Shown here: one piece after another, positions 59,665 to 64,000 of the stretch
How positions within the stretch are numbered: the first letter of the stretch is position 1
Layout: the number at the start of each line of letters is the position of its first letter
Assembly (NCBI RefSeq): GCF_000633455.1
Contig: NZ_AYMG01000023.1
Coordinates: 248,001-312,000, forward strand
Reading direction: 5' to 3'
DNA from: Pedobacter jeongneungensis
Lineage (GTDB): Bacteria > Bacteroidota > Bacteroidia > Sphingobacteriales > Sphingobacteriaceae
DNA: 64,000 nt
Notes under the pieces: model-generated
What the model saw: the letters and a program-made list of their open reading frames with translations, nothing else
What the model was told of the DNA's origin: nothing
The model's database searches: none
Program-made: the position numbers and the translations under genes

Positions 59665-60561
59665 TCAAAAATCTTCAGAAATTAACTCCTTATTGATCAT
59701 CACTGCAGCCATGGTTCCAGCGGCTGTAACGATAGATAACGACCTGAACAAGGTTGCACAATCTCCTGCGGCATAAACGCCATTGGCAGTGGTTTGCTGC
59801 TGCTCATTTACTTTTATCGTTTTCATATCTGTTAATTCGAAACTGAGTTGCTCATTAAAATTTAAGTGCTGCTCTATCTCTGGTTTAACATAAATTGCTT
59901 TAAAGGCTATCTTTTTTCCATTTTTAAAAACAATGTTTTCGAGCTGACCATCCTGGTGTTCCAGTTCAATAATCTCCTCTTCTAAAACAGTAATCGATTT
60001 AGATTTTAGTTTTTCAGTCTGCTCTATAGTAAATTCTGATTTCCCATTGGTTAAAATGGTTAAATCTTTATTCCACAAGTGTAGGTTTTTAGCCATCTCA
60101 AAGGCATGATCGCCATTCATTAATAAACCTATTTTTTCATTTTTCACTTCATAACCATGGCAATAAGGGCAGTGTACCGCAGTAATGGCCCAACATGCTG
60201 CCAAGCCTTTAATATCGGGCAGTACATCTCTCAAACCAGTTGCTATTAACAATTTGCGGGAAGTAAAATGCTGTCCACCTTCCAAACCAACACTAAAGCC
60301 ACCTTCTACCTGTTTAGCCGAATTGGCTTTCCCATCCAAGAACTTTACTGTTGGATATTCTAACACTTCGGCTTTTGCAGCTGCTGAAATTTCAGCAGGC
60401 CGATCGCCATCGTGTGTTAAAAAATTATGCGAATGAGGGGTTTGCCTGTTACAGGGTTTCCCTGAATCGATTACCAAAACTTTTCTGGTTGAACGGCCCA
60501 AAGTTAATGCGGCAGATAAACCAGCATAGCTACCTCCAATTATAATTACATCAAAATCCAT
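59665..60561 (-). CDS. Thioredoxin-reductase-like NAD(P)/FAD flavoprotein
   Basis: 298 residues. FAD motif GGSYAGLSAAL (9-19) at the N-terminus, NAD(P)-binding half in the middle (KIGLLMNGDHAFEMAKNL, about 141-158), redox motif CPYCHGYE (131-138), and C-terminal VYAAGDCAT. True thioredoxin reductase has CATC or CAVC; the CPYC-HGYE variant marks a group of Bacteroidota/Firmicutes oxidoreductases whose partner is mostly unknown, and some members of related groups act in dithiol natural-product formation. No thioredoxin gene is adjacent. It is 73 nt downstream of the methyltransferase gene. Confidence 0.9.
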   Translation of the reverse strand: MDFDVIIIGGSYAGLSAALTLGRSTRKVLVIDSGKPCNRQTPHSHNFLTHDGDRPAEISAAAKAEVLEYPTVKFLDGKANSAKQVEGGFSVGLEGGQHFTSRKLLIATGLRDVLPDIKGLAACWAITAVHCPYCHGYEVKNEKIGLLMNGDHAFEMAKNLHLWNKDLTILTNGKSEFTIEQTEKLKSKSITVLEEEIIELEHQDGQLENIVFKNGKKIAFKAIYVKPEIEQHLNFNEQLSFELTDMKTIKVNEQQQTTANGVYAAGDCATLFRSLSIVTAAGTMAAVMINKELISEDF

Positions 60562-60634
60562 ATCCTTATCTTTTAATACAAAGATCTGAATTCAAATTTC
60601 AAATGCAACACAGATGCATTAATTAAATGTCATT

Positions 60635-61261
60635 TTATTTTTTGAAAATAACCGCCTTAATGAAGCCTCCATAATATAAGCGCAGTTCTAAGACCTTATA
60701 ACCTGCATTTAAAAAGTAAGGATTCATGTCGATAAGCTCGTTTGCTTCTACAATCCCAAGTAATTTAAAAAAGCTGTACATTGATTTTAGCAGCAGCCAT
60801 TTCCACCAATTCCCGTTCGTTTTATTGAGCGAAAAATCGACTAAAAACCATAGTCCATCTTTCTTCAAATATGCATTTAACTGTCCGAACACTTTTTCCG
60901 CACGTTGCTCAGCGAAATTATCGAAAAGAAACGGTGTTAAAATTACATCAAATGCAATCTCTGTTTTGAAATCCTCAATACCAAGATTTACAAATTCGAC
61001 CTGATTATTTTGGTAGTTCCGTTTTTGAGAAAGTGCAATCATTTTAGCGGATATTTCTACGTACACAATCCTTAAACCGCTCGGATATATTTTGGCAATT
61101 TCTTCCAAAATCCACCCTGTTCCACCGCCTGCAATTAAAACTGAGCTATCTTTTGGAAGATACTGAAGTTGATTAACCTGCGCATTAACCTGCGATTTAA
61201 AAAACACCAAACGGCTTAAGGTATCGTAATGATTGGCTATTTTATCGTAGTTGTTATTCAT
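60635..61261 (-). CDS. SAM-dependent methyltransferase, class I
   Basis: 208 residues from the ATG at 61259-61261 (MNNNYDKIANHYDTLSRLVF), the usual start of this group; an ATG 42 nt upstream is possible. Motif I is SSVLIAGGGTGWILEEIAKI (about 40-59). The acidic residue after beta 2 is in RIVYVEISAKMIALSQK. Motif post-II is FDVILTPFLFDNF, and the end (GGFIKAVIFKK) is a final strand. UbiE/ubiquinone-type methyltransferases have this outline, and a UbiA-like gene lies just upstream, but the substrate is not known. The protein is soluble. Confidence 0.87.
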   Translation of the reverse strand: MNNNYDKIANHYDTLSRLVFFKSQVNAQVNQLQYLPKDSSVLIAGGGTGWILEEIAKIYPSGLRIVYVEISAKMIALSQKRNYQNNQVEFVNLGIEDFKTEIAFDVILTPFLFDNFAEQRAEKVFGQLNAYLKKDGLWFLVDFSLNKTNGNWWKWLLLKSMYSFFKLLGIVEANELIDMNPYFLNAGYKVLELRLYYGGFIKAVIFKK

Positions 61262-61344
61262 AGTATCAGGTATTGAGTACAAGTATTCAGAATCAAGTAT
61301 CAAAACAGACCACTCAAATGTAATATACGCTTTGGTCTTTCAGC

Positions 61345-62256
61345 TTAATGTACAAACTGCATTCCTATTATCCCACATATTGCCTTGAATAAAATCAGAC
61401 CATCAATTACCATCAAATAATAGAGGATATTTTTTCTCTTATGCATAGAATAGGCAATGTAAATCGTTAAAATAAAAGGCAAAACGTTGAATAAAACCTG
61501 GGGTAGCCCAAAGCCTTTGTAACTGGCAAATATGCCTAAAGAGATTAAACCAATAATTAACAGTGGAATTAAAATACTAAAAATGGTTCTTCGCAAGCCA
61601 TAACGTACCACAAAAGTCCTTAAATGTTTGTTGGCATCGGTTGGGTAATCTTTAATATCGAAAATAATTGCATTTACGGTGCAGAACATCCAGTTTTTAA
61701 TAAACAACCAGGTCCACAATACCGAATCGTGGTACCCCACGCCTGTTTCGATTTTAAGCATAATCAGTGGCAGCACATTGGCGCAACAGGCCCAAACAAA
61801 ACCGATAACGAAAGCTTTTAACCAACCCGTATTGCGGAGATTAAATTGCAGAAAAGATTTTGGCAATAAACCATAATACAAGCCGCCTGCAACAACAATA
61901 ATTACTATAGCTACCCAATAACTAAAGGGAAGCGCTAAAATATGCTGAAAGTTTTGGTAAAGCAGATTAATGGCCAGCAGCATGCAACTGATAAAAAGTA
62001 CAGCCTGACTCCGGTTAATAAAAATTTTATGTTTAAAATACCATTGATTACGAGGATTGGTAGTAGATGGTGCAGTAGAAACTTTATTATAGGCGTAAGT
62101 ATAATAAATGGTCGGTGCCAGAAACAACAGCAGGTAATAATTTAAGGAATTAAAAGGCAGTCTCAGTTGAAAAGTGGCTTCGAGGGTGAGAGCGACCGCC
62201 AAAATTCCTACAAAGTAGTTTCCAAAGAAAATAAACCTGATTACTTTACTGAGCAT
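61345..62256 (-). CDS. Divergent UbiA-like polytopic membrane protein
   Basis: 303 residues with about nine hydrophobic segments. The second Asp-rich motif of prenyltransferases is present as FDIKDYPTDANKHLRT (about 200-215), following the KNWMFCTVNAIIFDIKD segment. The first Asp-rich motif (normally N-D-x-x-D in the loop after segment 2) is not there; instead the loop reads YAYNKVSTAPSTTNPRNQWY (about 55-74). UbiA enzymes attach prenyl chains to aromatic acceptors in the membrane; without the first motif, metal-diphosphate binding may differ or be lost. It lies 83 nt upstream of the methyltransferase on the same strand, a UbiA/UbiE-like pairing. Confidence 0.75.
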   Translation of the reverse strand: MLSKVIRFIFFGNYFVGILAVALTLEATFQLRLPFNSLNYYLLLFLAPTIYYTYAYNKVSTAPSTTNPRNQWYFKHKIFINRSQAVLFISCMLLAINLLYQNFQHILALPFSYWVAIVIIVVAGGLYYGLLPKSFLQFNLRNTGWLKAFVIGFVWACCANVLPLIMLKIETGVGYHDSVLWTWLFIKNWMFCTVNAIIFDIKDYPTDANKHLRTFVVRYGLRRTIFSILIPLLIIGLISLGIFASYKGFGLPQVLFNVLPFILTIYIAYSMHKRKNILYYLMVIDGLILFKAICGIIGMQFVH

Positions 62257-62378
62257 TTACCGCTGTTTTTCAGCAGGCAATTTCGGATATATAATTGAAT
62301 AAGGTAAATAATTATGCAGATTAAAATAATTGCAAAGCAGTATACATCATCCTGCTTTGCAATTAAAATTTATTGGAA

Positions 62379-63716
62379 CTAAGGAAGCGTAGTTAAATTA
62401 ACCGTTGGTGCGGTACCAGTAGCTGTTCTGGTAAACGACTGGTTTGCGGTAACATAGTTGGCAAAAAAACCACCGTTCTGCAGATAAAATTTACCGCCCG
62501 AAACGCCACCTGCAAAATCCATTCTTTGCTGGTTACTACCTGTGGCATCTACAGTAAAATTGGCCGAAGTAATTTCGGTCCATGTGCCCGCCGCATTACG
62601 TACCCATTGATTATTGTATTCGGCCTTTCTGCCCAAATAACCATTTTTATCATTAAAGTTTTCTAAGAAAGAGTATAACCCGGTTAAATAGCTATTGGTA
62701 TTTGGCTTTTTCCACGAAGCCATAAATGTCCAGGTTGCTAATTCTGGTGCATAAAACCATGATGAATAAACGGTATTGCCTGCTCCATCTGGCTTTCCCT
62801 GCGTTAAAAACTTATAGGTATTCCCGGCAACCCAATTGTAAATGAGGTAAGATTGTCCACCTTCACCTTCGCCAGTAAAATTAGTCGCAACAACATTTGT
62901 CCCCTTTCTCGTCCAGGTTGTGGTTCCACCTGTTGGGTTCCAAACCGAGAAGAGTATTCTGCGCTCTGTAGCCGAATTCACCTGTATCCCGAAATAGCCC
63001 CCATCAAAACCATTTGCCATGTAATAACTCCCGATCTTATCTTCTCCTGTTGGAACAGTAACTTCGTTATAAAACCATTCTGTATTTGCAGGTGCCGAAA
63101 AGCCTAAATGAACTGAAGGTCCCCGCCTCGACCAGTAATAATTGGCAGGATCATTGGCATAATATACATTTGATGCTACTGCAGGCCCGCTAATCACAAG
63201 ATCAGAAACATCTGCGAAGTAAGATCCTGTTTTGCTTACTCCCTGAAACTGAACCGTTACATAACCAGGTGTGCCGATGTTTACTGTACCTACCGTATAA
63301 GTGGTATTTGCCGTACCTGTTGCTGTAACGTTAAATGGAGTACCGTTTATGGTAATTTTTAAAACACTTGTACCACTGGGCACCGATGCTTTTACAGCCA
63401 CAGTTAGTGATCCTGTATTTCCGATCCTGAAATAAGAACTGAAAATACTATTGGCATTGGTCCAGTTTGCCAACTTTGTCGAAGTCACCGTTTCTGCCCC
63501 GCCTGATGCTAAAGTAGTTACAAAAGCATTTCCTCCCATCGAAACGGTTAACGATGTACCGCCAAGCGCCTGGGCATTTGCAAGCCCCAGTTTCTTACTC
63601 TGATCTGTAGATGCACCATCTGCACCCGTCAAATTTTCTTGTTTTTTACAGGAACTGGTAAATAATACGAAACCCAGTATAGCCAGGCCCGAAATTGATT
63701 TGATAGACTTTTTCAT
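62379..63716 (-). CDS. DUF3472 lipoprotein with N-terminal beta domain
   Basis: 445 residues. The lipoprotein signal is MKKSIKSISGLAILGFVLFT, then SSC, with the cysteine at 23. Residues about 50-180 form a beta-sandwich (VAVKASVPSGTSVLKITING; YTVGTVNIGTPGYVTVQFQG), the DUF5077 type. Residues about 185-400 carry the DUF3472 pattern: RRGPSVHLGFSAPANTEWFY, NEVTVPTGEDKIGSYYMANG and GYFGIQVNSATERRILFSVW, followed by YNWVAGNTYKFLTQGKPDGA. The family is thought to bind or process carbohydrate, without experimental proof I know of. The protein is anchored on the cell surface or periplasmic face. It is a single gene. Confidence 0.87.
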   Translation of the reverse strand: MKKSIKSISGLAILGFVLFTSSCKKQENLTGADGASTDQSKKLGLANAQALGGTSLTVSMGGNAFVTTLASGGAETVTSTKLANWTNANSIFSSYFRIGNTGSLTVAVKASVPSGTSVLKITINGTPFNVTATGTANTTYTVGTVNIGTPGYVTVQFQGVSKTGSYFADVSDLVISGPAVASNVYYANDPANYYWSRRGPSVHLGFSAPANTEWFYNEVTVPTGEDKIGSYYMANGFDGGYFGIQVNSATERRILFSVWNPTGGTTTWTRKGTNVVATNFTGEGEGGQSYLIYNWVAGNTYKFLTQGKPDGAGNTVYSSWFYAPELATWTFMASWKKPNTNSYLTGLYSFLENFNDKNGYLGRKAEYNNQWVRNAAGTWTEITSANFTVDATGSNQQRMDFAGGVSGGKFYLQNGGFFANYVTANQSFTRTATGTAPTVNLTTLP

Positions 63717-64000
63717 TGATTTGGTTTGAGATTTATGGTTAGTAATGATGTATCAAACAGAGACTTACAACAGGAACTCGCTTTCTCTAATTTAATATCG
63801 CAATGAATCATTCCTATCATATTTCTTGATAAAAAACCACGCAAACGTTTGTTTTAAAACAACTTAGGATTAACAAAAATTAGCTAAACAATCTTGATAC
63901 ATCAGTATTAATACTACAAATTAATTGTAATTTGAATAAAATTATTTTTAAGGCAGATTAGTTTGATTTAACCATGTTTATTCCTGAAAAAAATTGGAGA
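63717..64000. other. A/T-rich spacer at the window end
   Basis: About 280 bp upstream of the DUF3472 gene. Only A/T-rich sequence is visible and no gene or repeat can be supported. Confidence 0.5.

Noticed and set aside
1-64000. tRNA, rRNA, integrase or transposase genes
   Set aside because: I looked for tRNA T-arm-like GTTCGA blocks, rRNA-like stretches and integrase/transposase motifs and saw none I could support.

Overview
The window reads as a chromosomal stretch of a Bacteroidota bacterium of the Sphingobacteriaceae, most likely Pedobacter or a close relative. The reasons are low to moderate GC with A/T-rich spacers, candidate promoters of the TAnnTTTG type, many lipoproteins with a Bacteroidota-style lipobox, a SusC/SusD polysaccharide-utilisation locus, DUF4249/TonB receptor pairs, YtxJ (bacillithiol system), and dense families of short palindromic intergenic repeats. 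No RNA gene, CRISPR array, transposase or phage gene could be recognised. The genus is inferred from gene content, not from a marker gene.

Layout. 1-17.3 kb is mostly housekeeping and small enzymes: the N-terminal part of an alpha-2-macroglobulin-like giant protein (cut by the window edge), ribH, a 40-residue lipoprotein, ytxJ, mqo, an unknown lipoprotein, a VOC protein, msrA, a 2-oxoglutarate/Fe(II) oxygenase, a Crp/Fnr regulator followed by a fatty-acid-hydroxylase-type membrane enzyme, a TPR protein, and an overlapping amidohydrolase/serine-hydrolase lipoprotein pair. 17.3-22 kb holds mutL and a tightly packed rhomboid-rhomboid-EEP hydrolase operon. 22.5-30.6 kb has a nitroreductase, a large MG2/plug-type exported protein, a D-2-hydroxyacid dehydrogenase and a TonB receptor/DUF4249 pair.

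30.6-44.1 kb is read on the minus strand and contains a polysaccharide-utilisation locus: GDSL/SGNH hydrolase, propeller-Y_Y_Y-LuxR-type regulator, SusC, SusD, GH30, GH5 with a carbohydrate-binding module, and a seven-haem cytochrome c only 19 nt downstream of the GH5 gene. The GH30/GH5 pair points to a beta-glucan (possibly beta-1,6-linked) as substrate.

47-53.4 kb is the accessory part. It has a DUF4279-like protein, a tiny lipoprotein, a protein whose N-terminus resembles leader regions of extracellular contractile injection system cargo, a DUF2199 protein, and a 906-residue SF2 helicase with predicted membrane segments and a novel C-terminal domain that can only start at TTG. Same-orientation copies of one intergenic repeat end lie between or beside several of these genes. 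This is the best candidate for an undescribed system.

53.7-64 kb returns to ordinary content: an outer-membrane beta-barrel protein with a small lipoprotein, PadR + PspC, a 54-residue membrane protein, a thioredoxin-reductase-like flavoprotein, a methyltransferase, a divergent UbiA-like membrane protein and a DUF3472 lipoprotein. Several open reading frames have been re-started at internal ATG codons where a signal peptide or family N-terminus demands it.
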